This document shows positions 47,895 to 59,396 of a stretch of DNA of 64,000 nucleotides, in pieces (the stretch's first letter is position 1; each line of letters begins with the position of its first letter). A program made the translations under genes and the position numbers. The stretch spans positions 806,001-870,000 of the forward strand of contig NZ_JAAGLT010000001.1 in the NCBI RefSeq assembly GCF_010548275.1, given 5' to 3'. The DNA comes from Streptomyces sp. SID12488. Its GTDB lineage: Bacteria; Actinomycetota; Actinomycetes; Streptomycetales; Streptomycetaceae. The notes beneath the pieces were generated by a model. The model saw only the letters and a program-made list of their open reading frames with translations. It searched no databases and was not told where the DNA came from.

Positions 47895-48033
47895 ACGGCA
47901 ACACCAGCCAACCCGCACCTCGAAACACCCCTTCTGTGTATCCCGTCACACTCCGACTGCGTCATCCGCCCTCACTCCGCAACCCACACCACCGCCACGC
48001 TTGCTGCAAGCAATCCCGTGTCGAAGGGTGACC

Positions 48034-48900
48034 ATGACCGACCCCGTGAGCCGCACGATCCTGCTGCTGGACATCGAGAGGTTCAGCGACCGGGACGACG
48101 TGGAACAGGCGTACCTGCGGCGCATGCTCTACGCCATCACCGACCGCGCACTGGAAAGCGCCGGCATCGACGAGACCCGTCGCCTGCGCGCCGACCGCGG
48201 GGACTCCGTGATGGAGCTCATCGACGCGAACGCCCCGGTCACCGCCCTGCTGCGGGCCCTGCTCGTGGAGGTGCCGGCGCAGTTGCGGGACGTCAACCGC
48301 ATGGCGTCCAGCTCGGCCCAGATCCGGCTGCGCGGGGTCGTCGCCACCGGGTACGTGGCCGTGGACGAGCACGACGGCTGGGTCGGCACCGACCTGAACA
48401 ACGCCTGCCGTCTGCTGGACGCCCAGCTGCTGCGGGCGGCCCTGCGCGAACGCCCCCACGACTTCGCGCTGATCGTCTCGGACGCCCTGTACACCGGCGT
48501 CGTACGGCACAGCCATCACGGCATCCCGGCCGACGAGTTCCACCCGGTCGGGGTGGACACCAAGAACGGCCCGATGAGTGCCTGGCTGCACGGCCCGCTG
48601 CCCAGCGGCCACAAAACGGCCCCGGCAGCCCCGGCCGACGAAGACCACCGTGACACGGGGGCGGGGGAGGCGCCGGGCGGTCCGGGGGACCGCCCGGCGC
48701 CACAGACACCGCCCGCTCCGAGAGTGCCCGCACAGGGCGTTGCCCCCGAGAGCCGTCCCGCCCCGGGCCCCGTCCTCAACTTCAACGGCGCCGTGACCAT
48801 CGGCGGCGGCGTGGTGACCGGCGACCAGCACGGCGTCAGCGGCGGTCAGGTCACCGGGGACGTCAACCTGGGTGGCCGCAGCGGGAGTGACGGCTCATGA
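48034..48900 (+). CDS. Class III nucleotidyl cyclase-like protein with C-terminal Gly/Val/Gln motif (Pycsar cyclase candidate)
   Basis: A 288-residue protein. Residues 5-180 show a class III cyclase homology domain. The first metal Asp is Asp13 in ILLLDIERFS, the second is Asp57 in RGDSVM, and the purine/ribose and transition-state block is GWVGTDLNNACRLLDA (Asp120, Asn122, Arg126, matching the usual GDxVNxAxRL). All residues needed for catalysis therefore seem present. A Pro/Ala/Glu-rich linker (about 195-245) leads to a C-terminal motif at residues 248-280 that is also found in the next protein. ATG 48034 has AAGGG about six bases upstream. Its stop overlaps the next start (ATGA). With the PycTM-type gene downstream this is a candidate PycC; product nucleotide unknown. 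Confidence 0.8.
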   Translation: MTDPVSRTILLLDIERFSDRDDVEQAYLRRMLYAITDRALESAGIDETRRLRADRGDSVMELIDANAPVTALLRALLVEVPAQLRDVNRMASSSAQIRLRGVVATGYVAVDEHDGWVGTDLNNACRLLDAQLLRAALRERPHDFALIVSDALYTGVVRHSHHGIPADEFHPVGVDTKNGPMSAWLHGPLPSGHKTAPAAPADEDHRDTGAGEAPGGPGDRPAPQTPPAPRVPAQGVAPESRPAPGPVLNFNGAVTIGGGVVTGDQHGVSGGQVTGDVNLGGRSGSDGS

Positions 48901-51224
48901 GCGCCCCGGACGCGTCGGAGGCCGCCCGCCCAGGATCCGAGGACACGTCCGCCTCCGACGAAGGCAGTGACGGCGCCGCGAAGGACTCCAAGGACTCCAG
49001 GAGTTCCAAGGAGTCCAAGGAGGCCGAGGGCTCGGAAGGGTCGGAGGGAGCGGAGGAGCGTGAGCAGCCCCAGACCGCCTGGTCGGCCCGGCGTGACCTG
49101 ATCGACCACAGCCCCCGGACGATGCAGTTCGGCGGCAGCGCCGGCTTCGGCGGAAGCGCGGTCGCCGGCAACCAGCACGGCGTCAGCGGCGGTCAGGTCG
49201 CCGGTGACGTGATCATGGGCAGCAAGACGGAGATCCACCAGTGGTCGATACCCGGGTTGTCCGCCCCGTCCGCCACCGCCTCCGCGTCCGGTGAGGTCCC
49301 GCGGAACACGCTCGACCGGCTCGCCGCCTCGTTGGCCGTCGCCGCCGACGCGACCGTCGAGGCCCTGCTCACCCGGCTGCGCAGGGACCGCGTCCTCGTC
49401 CTGTCGGGCGCCCGCTTCACCGGCAGACACACGGCCGCCCTGATGCTCCTGCACCGGCTCGGGGCGGCCCCCGTACACACGCTCGACCGCGACACGAACC
49501 CGAGCACTCTGGCGGACAGGTTCACGGTGCCGGACGCGACCGCCGAGACAGCCGCCGACAGATCGGCCCCCGGAGGAGCCCCGGCCCACCCCCGCGGCTA
49601 CGTCCTCGCCGACCTGGCCACCCGCCGCGACCGCCCCCTCCGCGAGCACCATCTCCTCGCCGCCCGCGACCGCCTCACCGCCCAGGACGCGTATCTCGTC
49701 GTCACCGTGGGCCCGACGGCCGTCCTGGAGGACGTACCGGTCGTCCACTGGCAGCCGCCGGACACGGCCGACGTACTGGCCGCCCACCTCCGCACCCGCG
49801 TCGACACCGAGGCGACGGCGGCGAAGCTGCTCGAACTCCCCGACGTCACCGAGTTCCTGAGCCGCAGCCACCAGCTCCGCGAGGTCGCCAACTTCGCCCA
49901 GCTGCTCGGCCGGTACACGGCCGGAGAGGTCACCGAGAGCGCCGTCGCCCAGTTCTCCCTGATCTCCCTGGAGAACCAGGTCCAGGAGTGGTTCGAGGAG
50001 GACGAGGCGTCGGTCCATCTGCGCGACAAGGCGTTCCTGGTCGCGCTGGCCGCGTTCGACGACGGCCCGTACGCCCTCACCGCCGAACTCAGCGATCTGC
50101 TCTACCGCTTCCTCCAGCAGACCCAGAACCCGGCGAGCGTCCCCGAGGTCCCCGTCTTCGGCACCCACATCGGCAAACGCCTCCAACTCGCCCGCGCCGA
50201 GCGGTACGAGGACGACGAGCACACCGAGTGGGGCCCGGTCACCCAGCAGAAGGCCCGGTTCACCGACGACCGCGCCTCCCTCGTACTCCTGCGCGAGGTC
50301 TGGACGGGCCACCCCTCCGCGCGCCCCGCGCTGATCGACTGGTTGCGTCGACTGGCCGACGACGGCCGCCCTCTCGTCCGTACCCGGGCCGCGTCCACGG
50401 TGGCCGTCCTGGCCCGTACGGACCTGCCCTCGGCCATGGCCCTGGTCATCGAACCCTGGGCGACCTCCAACCGCTTCCGGCACCGCCTGGTGGCCGTCAA
50501 CGCGCTCACCCTCGCCCACCTCATCGACACGCCGAACATCCCGCGCATCCTCGACGAGTGGTCCAAGGGCGAGGACCGGCGACTGCGCTGGGTGGCCGTC
50601 CGGGCGTACGCGCTGATCGGCGCCGAACGCCCCGAACAGGCCCTGGCCGCCCTGCGCACCGCCGCCCGCGGTCTGTACGGGAGCAACGGGCACAACGGGA
50701 ACGCAGCCGCCCAGGACGCCTTCGACCGCGAGATGGCCGGCGAACTGCGTGAAGCGGTCGCCCTGTTGCTCCTCTCCGAGGCCGGCGACCACGTGCTCGC
50801 CGAACTGCGCCGGCACCTCCACGACGACCGAGCGGTGCACGACCTGACCGTCGGCGGCTTCGTCAGCGCCTGCCGCCACACCCAGGACGACGAGCGGTAC
50901 GGCCATCCGCTGGTCCTCGGCTGGTACGCGCGGTCGGCCACCGAGGGCTCCGCCGCCGCCCAGGGCATCCCGTTCCTGTGGCGGGCGGCGCTGGGCGACC
51001 CGAACGAGACCCGGCACGCCCTGGACGTGCTGCGCGAGTGGGTCCTGGTCGCCGACCGCTCGACGGCCACCGAGTGGGCCCTGGCGGCCCTGCTCCCGGC
51101 CCTGGTCACCACCCCGGCGGAGTACCAGCGCCTGGACCATCTCCTGCGGACGATGCCGGGCGAGGACGGCGCCCAACCGCCCGCGGTGGCGGCCCGCCTC
51201 GTCACCACGCTCCCCGTCCGCTAG
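48897..51224 (+). CDS. Large signalling protein: shared N-terminal motif, degenerate P-loop, HEAT-like C-terminal helices
   Basis: A 775-residue soluble protein. Residues 1-60 are a Ser/Glu/Lys/Asp-rich disordered tail. Residues 76-108 repeat the 33-residue motif of the cyclase C-terminus. At 168-180 a Walker-A-like loop reads SGARFTGRHTAAL, where the usual Lys-Ser/Thr is Arg-His-Thr; a hydrophobic strand ending in Asp (GYVLADLA) could be a Walker B. From about 430 onward, repeated helical pairs (LVRTRAASTVAVLARTDLPS, RLRWVAVRAYALIGAERPEQ) look like HEAT/ARM repeats. The layout (signalling motif, NTPase-like core, repeat sensor) is like that of STAND/NLR proteins, but the NTPase is degenerate. 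Function inferred from context only. Confidence 0.7.
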   Translation: MSAPDASEAARPGSEDTSASDEGSDGAAKDSKDSRSSKESKEAEGSEGSEGAEEREQPQTAWSARRDLIDHSPRTMQFGGSAGFGGSAVAGNQHGVSGGQVAGDVIMGSKTEIHQWSIPGLSAPSATASASGEVPRNTLDRLAASLAVAADATVEALLTRLRRDRVLVLSGARFTGRHTAALMLLHRLGAAPVHTLDRDTNPSTLADRFTVPDATAETAADRSAPGGAPAHPRGYVLADLATRRDRPLREHHLLAARDRLTAQDAYLVVTVGPTAVLEDVPVVHWQPPDTADVLAAHLRTRVDTEATAAKLLELPDVTEFLSRSHQLREVANFAQLLGRYTAGEVTESAVAQFSLISLENQVQEWFEEDEASVHLRDKAFLVALAAFDDGPYALTAELSDLLYRFLQQTQNPASVPEVPVFGTHIGKRLQLARAERYEDDEHTEWGPVTQQKARFTDDRASLVLLREVWTGHPSARPALIDWLRRLADDGRPLVRTRAASTVAVLARTDLPSAMALVIEPWATSNRFRHRLVAVNALTLAHLIDTPNIPRILDEWSKGEDRRLRWVAVRAYALIGAERPEQALAALRTAARGLYGSNGHNGNAAAQDAFDREMAGELREAVALLLLSEAGDHVLAELRRHLHDDRAVHDLTVGGFVSACRHTQDDERYGHPLVLGWYARSATEGSAAAQGIPFLWRAALGDPNETRHALDVLREWVLVADRSTATEWALAALLPALVTTPAEYQRLDHLLRTMPGEDGAQPPAVAARLVTTLPVR

Positions 51225-51283
51225 CCCGCCAGGCACATCCCTGCTCACCGCTACCGCTACCGCTCACCGAGGAGCAACGTACG

Positions 51284-52906
51284 ATGCCCGCCTTCCATCG
51301 CCCGCCCGAGTGGCAGCAATCCGCGGACCGGCACACCGAGTTGATCGACCCGGTACTCACGGTCCGCCAACTGTCACGCTTCGAACTCTCCCTGAAGTCG
51401 ACGGTCCGCATCGACCACGCCCTCGTCTTCTCGACCGCCAAGGGCGGCTACGAGGCCTATCTCCCGCCCCGCCGCCCGACGCGCAGCGAGATCGCGGCCC
51501 GGCACTACACGGCGGTGTACGAGGTCGACATGGGTGTGCACCCATGCGCCGGCACGCTCACGCTCCCCAGTGACAACGACGCGTTCGAGTTCTCGGCCGA
51601 GATCGACATGTCCTGGCAGGTCGTCGACCCGGCCCGGTTCGTGGGCAGCGGCCACCGGGACGTACCGGGCCTGCTCATCGGCGAACTCCAGCGCGCGGCA
51701 CGCCCGGTGAGCCGGCGCTTCCCGATCGCGGACAGCGCGGCGGCGGAGGGGGAGCTACTTCAGGCGATCAACGTCCTGGGTCCGCTGGGCGCCCCGGCCG
51801 GCCTCCAGACCACCTGGACCCTGCGCCTGCGCCGCGACCAGGAGAACATCGACCACCAGCGCCGCCTCCAGGCCATCGACCACTCGGCGACCGAGCAGGT
51901 GTGGGCGGCCCAGCGCGGCGCCGACATCGACGTCGAGGTGGACCGCCGCAACCGGGGGCAGGACGCCCTCCAGATCGAGCGCTCGATGGCGTACGGCGCC
52001 CAGCAACAGCACCTGGCCCTCCAGCAGCAGCGCTGGGACTACGAACAGGCGTCCCTGCAGAGCGGCCAGCAGCACCAGCTCTCCATCCAACAGGGCCACC
52101 AGGAACTGGAGTTGCAGCAGATCGAGGCGCAGAAGGTCGCCTTCTACCAGTGGCACCTGCAACAGGGCGGCGTCCATGCCTGGGCCCTGCACCTCGCCCA
52201 GCACCCCGAGGACTCCCGCATGGTCATGACGAGCATGCGGGACGACCAACTTCGCATGATCCAGGCCCAGATGGACCTGGTGAAGGACCTGCTGCACGGC
52301 GACAACGCGGAGAAGTTCGAGCTGGAGGGCCCCAAACAGCTGGCCCTGCGCACAGTCAGCGACATCCTCACCCAACGCCTCCCGGGCGTCCCCCAGACAC
52401 CTCCCCCGCTCCCAGGCGGCGACCCGTACCCGACGTACGGCCAGGAGGCACCCGGGGCACCCGGGGCGTCCGCACAGCCCGGGTTCGTCCCGGGGCAACC
52501 GGGAACCGCCCCGGGCCGGCAGGGACCCGTACCCGGCCATCTGGACCCCTCGTACACGCAACCCGGCCGCCACCCCGAACCCGCCGACCAGCCCCGAAGC
52601 GACACACCCCTGGCGAGCCCGCACCCGGGCGCCCCGCAGCCACCTGCGGCCCAGCCCCTGATGCCGCCCACCGCCACCCCCTACGGAGCGGTCCCCTCGT
52701 ACGGCGCCCCGGGCCCGTACCAGCAGCCGTACTCCGCTCCCCGGACGCCGGGCCCCTACGGCACTCCCGCGACCCCCGCCTGGCAGCCGCCCCCGGGCTA
52801 CGGCAGCACCCCGACCCTCCCCGACCAGCAGAGCGCGGCGCCGGACAAGCCGGCCGAGGTCCCCGATACCGGACCCAAGGAGGACAGGACAGGCGGCGCT
52901 ACGTGA
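51284..52906 (+). CDS. SPFH-like protein with Gln-rich coiled coil and Pro/Gly-rich tail
   Basis: A 540-residue protein from the ATG at 51284, which has GGAG nine bases upstream. The frame is open further upstream but overlaps the previous gene. Residues 15-175 look like an SPFH/band-7-type domain (TLPSDNDAFEFSAEIDMSWQ, VVDPARFVG, then ELQRAARPVSRRFPI). Residues about 190-290 form a Gln-rich heptad region (AQQQHLALQQQRWDYEQ, HQLSIQQGHQELELQQIEAQ). A helical part ends near 370, and the rest is Pro/Gly/Ala-rich. No membrane helix is obvious, so it may assemble as a soluble or membrane-associated scaffold. Confidence 0.65.
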   Translation: MPAFHRPPEWQQSADRHTELIDPVLTVRQLSRFELSLKSTVRIDHALVFSTAKGGYEAYLPPRRPTRSEIAARHYTAVYEVDMGVHPCAGTLTLPSDNDAFEFSAEIDMSWQVVDPARFVGSGHRDVPGLLIGELQRAARPVSRRFPIADSAAAEGELLQAINVLGPLGAPAGLQTTWTLRLRRDQENIDHQRRLQAIDHSATEQVWAAQRGADIDVEVDRRNRGQDALQIERSMAYGAQQQHLALQQQRWDYEQASLQSGQQHQLSIQQGHQELELQQIEAQKVAFYQWHLQQGGVHAWALHLAQHPEDSRMVMTSMRDDQLRMIQAQMDLVKDLLHGDNAEKFELEGPKQLALRTVSDILTQRLPGVPQTPPPLPGGDPYPTYGQEAPGAPGASAQPGFVPGQPGTAPGRQGPVPGHLDPSYTQPGRHPEPADQPRSDTPLASPHPGAPQPPAAQPLMPPTATPYGAVPSYGAPGPYQQPYSAPRTPGPYGTPATPAWQPPPGYGSTPTLPDQQSAAPDKPAEVPDTGPKEDRTGGAT

Positions 52907-53463
52907 CGACACTCGACCCCAGCCCCAACCCCAGCCCGACACCGCCCCCACCAGGCGCCCCCGCGCCCCCCGCCGCCCCCATCCAGCTCTGCGAGCGCCT
53001 CCTCACGGACCTCCGTACGGAGATCGCCCGCGCCGACAGCAAGGCGTCCGTCCTGGTCGCCGCGCTGGGGATGACCGCCGGTGTGTTCAGCGGGCTGCTC
53101 GCCGGGCGGAACTGGAACCCGGCCGCGCTCAGCACTGGCGGCACCGTCGCCTGGGCCCTCGGGGCCGCGTCCCTGGTGCTGTCCCTGTTCGCGCTGCTCC
53201 TCGCGGTGCTGCCCCGCTACCGCTCCGAACCGTGGGCTCCGGGCCAGCCCCTCTCCTACTTCGGCGACATCCAACAGGCCGTGCGGCTCGGCCAGTTGGC
53301 GGCAGCGCTCGCCGACACCCAGCGCGACCCCACGGCCGCGCTCACCTTGGCACTCACCGAGACGAGCCGCATCGCCGCACGCAAGCACCAGTGGATCCGT
53401 ACCGGCCTGATCTCCTTCTGCGCCGGCACGCTCCTCCTCCCCGCCTCCCTGCTCATCGGCTGA
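52903..53463 (+). CDS. Pycsar-type TM effector protein (PycTM / DUF5706-like)
   Basis: A 186-residue membrane protein. After a Pro-rich N-terminus, residues 37-50 read DLRTEIARADSKAS, the D-x-K-A signature that opens the Pycsar TM effector family, followed at once by helix 1 (VLVAALGMTAGVFSGLLAG), helix 2 at about 81-103, and a last helix at about 165-185. Between helices 2 and 3 lies a soluble segment of about 60 residues (LSYFGDIQQAVRLGQLAAAL, typical of the family). In Pycsar systems such effectors disrupt the membrane when they bind a cyclic pyrimidine nucleotide. The GTG start overlaps the stop of the SPFH-like gene (GTGA). Confidence 0.8.
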   Translation: MTTLDPSPNPSPTPPPPGAPAPPAAPIQLCERLLTDLRTEIARADSKASVLVAALGMTAGVFSGLLAGRNWNPAALSTGGTVAWALGAASLVLSLFALLLAVLPRYRSEPWAPGQPLSYFGDIQQAVRLGQLAAALADTQRDPTAALTLALTETSRIAARKHQWIRTGLISFCAGTLLLPASLLIG

Positions 53464-53513
53464 ACACATCGGACCGGACCGCTCAGCACCGTCCCCGCAC
53501 GTGAAGGAAGACC

Positions 53514-55304
53514 ATGACCCAGCCACCCCCGGAATACCCCGAGCCCTCCGATCAGCCCCTGTTCCGACCGACGTACCCCGAGCAGACAGCAGCCCAGCAC
53601 ACAGCCCCACCGACATATCCCGCCCAGCCCACTCCCCCGCACCCACAGACCAGGCACCAACCACCCCGGTACCCGGACCCCGCCGAGCCCCCCTCGCACC
53701 CGGGCACCACCCAACAACCCCGGTACCCAAACCCCGCCGAACCCCCGCCCTACCCGGACTCGGCCCAGCCATCCGCGTACCCGGGCGCCACCCAGCAACC
53801 CCCGTACCGGGTCCCCGCCGAACCCCCGACCTACCCTGGCGCGACCCAGCCCCCTTCGTACTCGGACCCCGCCCAGCAGCCGACCTCGCCGGGCGCGACC
53901 CAGCCATCCGCGTACCCGAACAGCGCCCAGCAACCCCGCTACCCGGGCCCCACCGAACCCCCGCCCTACCCAGACGCCACCCAGCCACCCCCGTACCCGA
54001 ACAGCGCCCAGCCTCCGCCCTACCCGGACTCGGCCACACCACCCCAGCACCCGGGCACCGCCCAGCCCCCGACCTACCCCGGCGCGAACCAGCAACCCCA
54101 GTACCCGAACGCCGCTCACCCCCCGGCCTACCCGGGCGCGACCCCGAAGCAGCCCCAACCCCAGCCGCCCGCCTACCCCGGCGCGACCCCCACCCAGCCC
54201 CCGCCCCACCCCCAGGCAACCGCCCAGCCCATCCCCCCGCAGTACGCTCCCCCACAGCACCCCCCGACCGCATCAACCACACCCGCCTCGCCCTTAACAC
54301 CCTCCACAGCGAGCCCCACCTCCCCCACGCCTCCGGCGCCCGGCGGCGCCGCCCACCCCCACCACATCTCCACCGACCGCGGGCGCGTCCACATCTCCGC
54401 CCACCAGCGCCGTACCGACGCCACCGCCGTGGGCAACCTCCTCCTCTACCTCCCGAACTTCCTCTGCAGCCTCCTTGTCGTCAGCATGTTCTCCCTCTTC
54501 TTCGGCGACCTCGCGTTCCTCGTGATCATCGCCTGGCTGCTGAGCGGCGCACTCGTGTTCCACCGGCCCACCGAAAGCGCCCTCGCGCGCCGTTTGCTCC
54601 ACCTGCGCCACCCCACTCCACAAGAACGAGCCAAACTCGAACCCGTCTGGCGTGAGGTCACCGCCCGCGCGGGCGTCGAGGGCCGCAACTACGAGCTCTG
54701 GGTCGAGGACAGTGACGGCCTGAACGCGGTCGCCGCCGCCGGCCACATCGTCGGTGTCACGCGCTTCGCCATGAACGAGCTGCCCAACGGCGAACTCGCC
54801 GCCGTGATGGCACACGAGCTGGGCCATCACGTCGGCGGCCACGCCTGGTCCGGTCTCCTCGGCTACTGGTACGCGCAGCCCGGCCGTCTCGCCTGGCGGT
54901 TCCTGCGCGCCTTCTCGGTGATCGTCTTCAAAGTGTCCCGCGCCTTCTCCTGCTTCGGCGTCGGCTTCGTCGTACTCGTCCTCGGCGGCATCGCCATGGC
55001 GACCGTCAGCACCCTGTACGGCCTGCCCCTGCTGATCCTCGGCGTGCCGTACGCCCTCGCCGCCGTCGGCCGCCGCGCCGAACTCCGCGCCGACGAGCAC
55101 GCGGCGGCCCTCGGCTTCGCCCCGATGCTGGCCTCCGTACTCGACAAGCTCCACCAGGAGGAGCAGCGGCAGACGGCCGCGCTCGCCGCGCTCAACAACG
55201 GCGTGGCACCGGAGGAGAGCCCGCTGAGCAAGCTGCTCTCCTCGCACCCGGACCACCACACCCGGCTGCACCACCTCCAGCCGTACCTGCAACAACAGCA
55301 CTGA
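53514..55304 (+). CDS. M48-family membrane metalloprotease with long proline-rich N-terminal arm
   Basis: A 596-residue protein. Residues 1-265 are a low-complexity arm of PPxYPGATQ- and PPPYPDSAQ-like repeats. Two hydrophobic helices at about 305-350 follow, then the M48 catalytic domain with the zinc motif HELGHH at 434-439 and the third ligand Glu528 in RADEHAAALGF. Two more hydrophobic stretches lie between them (VIVFKV...FVVLVLGGIAMA). The topology is that of HtpX/M48B peptidases. It is the last gene of the operon, 50 bases after the TM effector, and ends at a perfect bidirectional terminator. It could act on membrane proteins or mature a partner (inference). Confidence 0.88.
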   Translation: MTQPPPEYPEPSDQPLFRPTYPEQTAAQHTAPPTYPAQPTPPHPQTRHQPPRYPDPAEPPSHPGTTQQPRYPNPAEPPPYPDSAQPSAYPGATQQPPYRVPAEPPTYPGATQPPSYSDPAQQPTSPGATQPSAYPNSAQQPRYPGPTEPPPYPDATQPPPYPNSAQPPPYPDSATPPQHPGTAQPPTYPGANQQPQYPNAAHPPAYPGATPKQPQPQPPAYPGATPTQPPPHPQATAQPIPPQYAPPQHPPTASTTPASPLTPSTASPTSPTPPAPGGAAHPHHISTDRGRVHISAHQRRTDATAVGNLLLYLPNFLCSLLVVSMFSLFFGDLAFLVIIAWLLSGALVFHRPTESALARRLLHLRHPTPQERAKLEPVWREVTARAGVEGRNYELWVEDSDGLNAVAAAGHIVGVTRFAMNELPNGELAAVMAHELGHHVGGHAWSGLLGYWYAQPGRLAWRFLRAFSVIVFKVSRAFSCFGVGFVVLVLGGIAMATVSTLYGLPLLILGVPYALAAVGRRAELRADEHAAALGFAPMLASVLDKLHQEEQRQTAALAALNNGVAPEESPLSKLLSSHPDHHTRLHHLQPYLQQQH

Positions 55305-55312
55305 GGACACGC

Positions 55313-55352
55313 CGAAGGGCGGTCACCCCCCAACAGGGGTGACCGCCCTTCG
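55313..55352. terminator. Perfect bidirectional terminator between the M48 gene and rpoC
   Basis: Two 17-base arms (CGAAGGGCGGTCACCCC and complement) surround a 6-base loop. The two converging genes end 8 and 30 bases away, so one hairpin serves both. Confidence 0.92.
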
Positions 55353-55382
55353 TACTACCGACTAGTGGCTGACCACTACCGC

Positions 55383-59282
<3,900 letters not shown>

Positions 59283-59342
59283 TATGCGTCAATCCCTCTC
59301 AGGGTTGTAAGTCATGGGGTCTGATACGGGGGTCCTGGGGCC

Positions 59343-59387
59343 GGCGGGCCTTGTCTCACCTGTTCCAAAGGTGTTCAAGAGCCCGCC
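59343..59387 (-). terminator. Possible hairpin between rpoB and rpoC
   Basis: GGCGGGC (59343-59349) pairs with GCCCGCC (59381-59387), and an inner CACCT/AGGTG pair continues the structure. It may modulate rpoC expression or mark a processing site; there is no T-tract. Confidence 0.35.
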
Positions 59388-59396
59388 GAACTCCCG

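Noticed and set aside
48846..51248. 800-codon minus-strand frame opposite the P-loop/HEAT protein
   Set aside because: Gly/Arg/Val-rich shadow; the plus-strand frame is coupled by ATGA to the cyclase gene and carries the shared motif.
50978..51283. Longer N-terminus for the SPFH-like protein
   Set aside because: The upstream 102 codons overlap the previous gene in another frame and are Arg/Gly/Pro-rich; the ATG at 51284 has a good ribosome-binding site.
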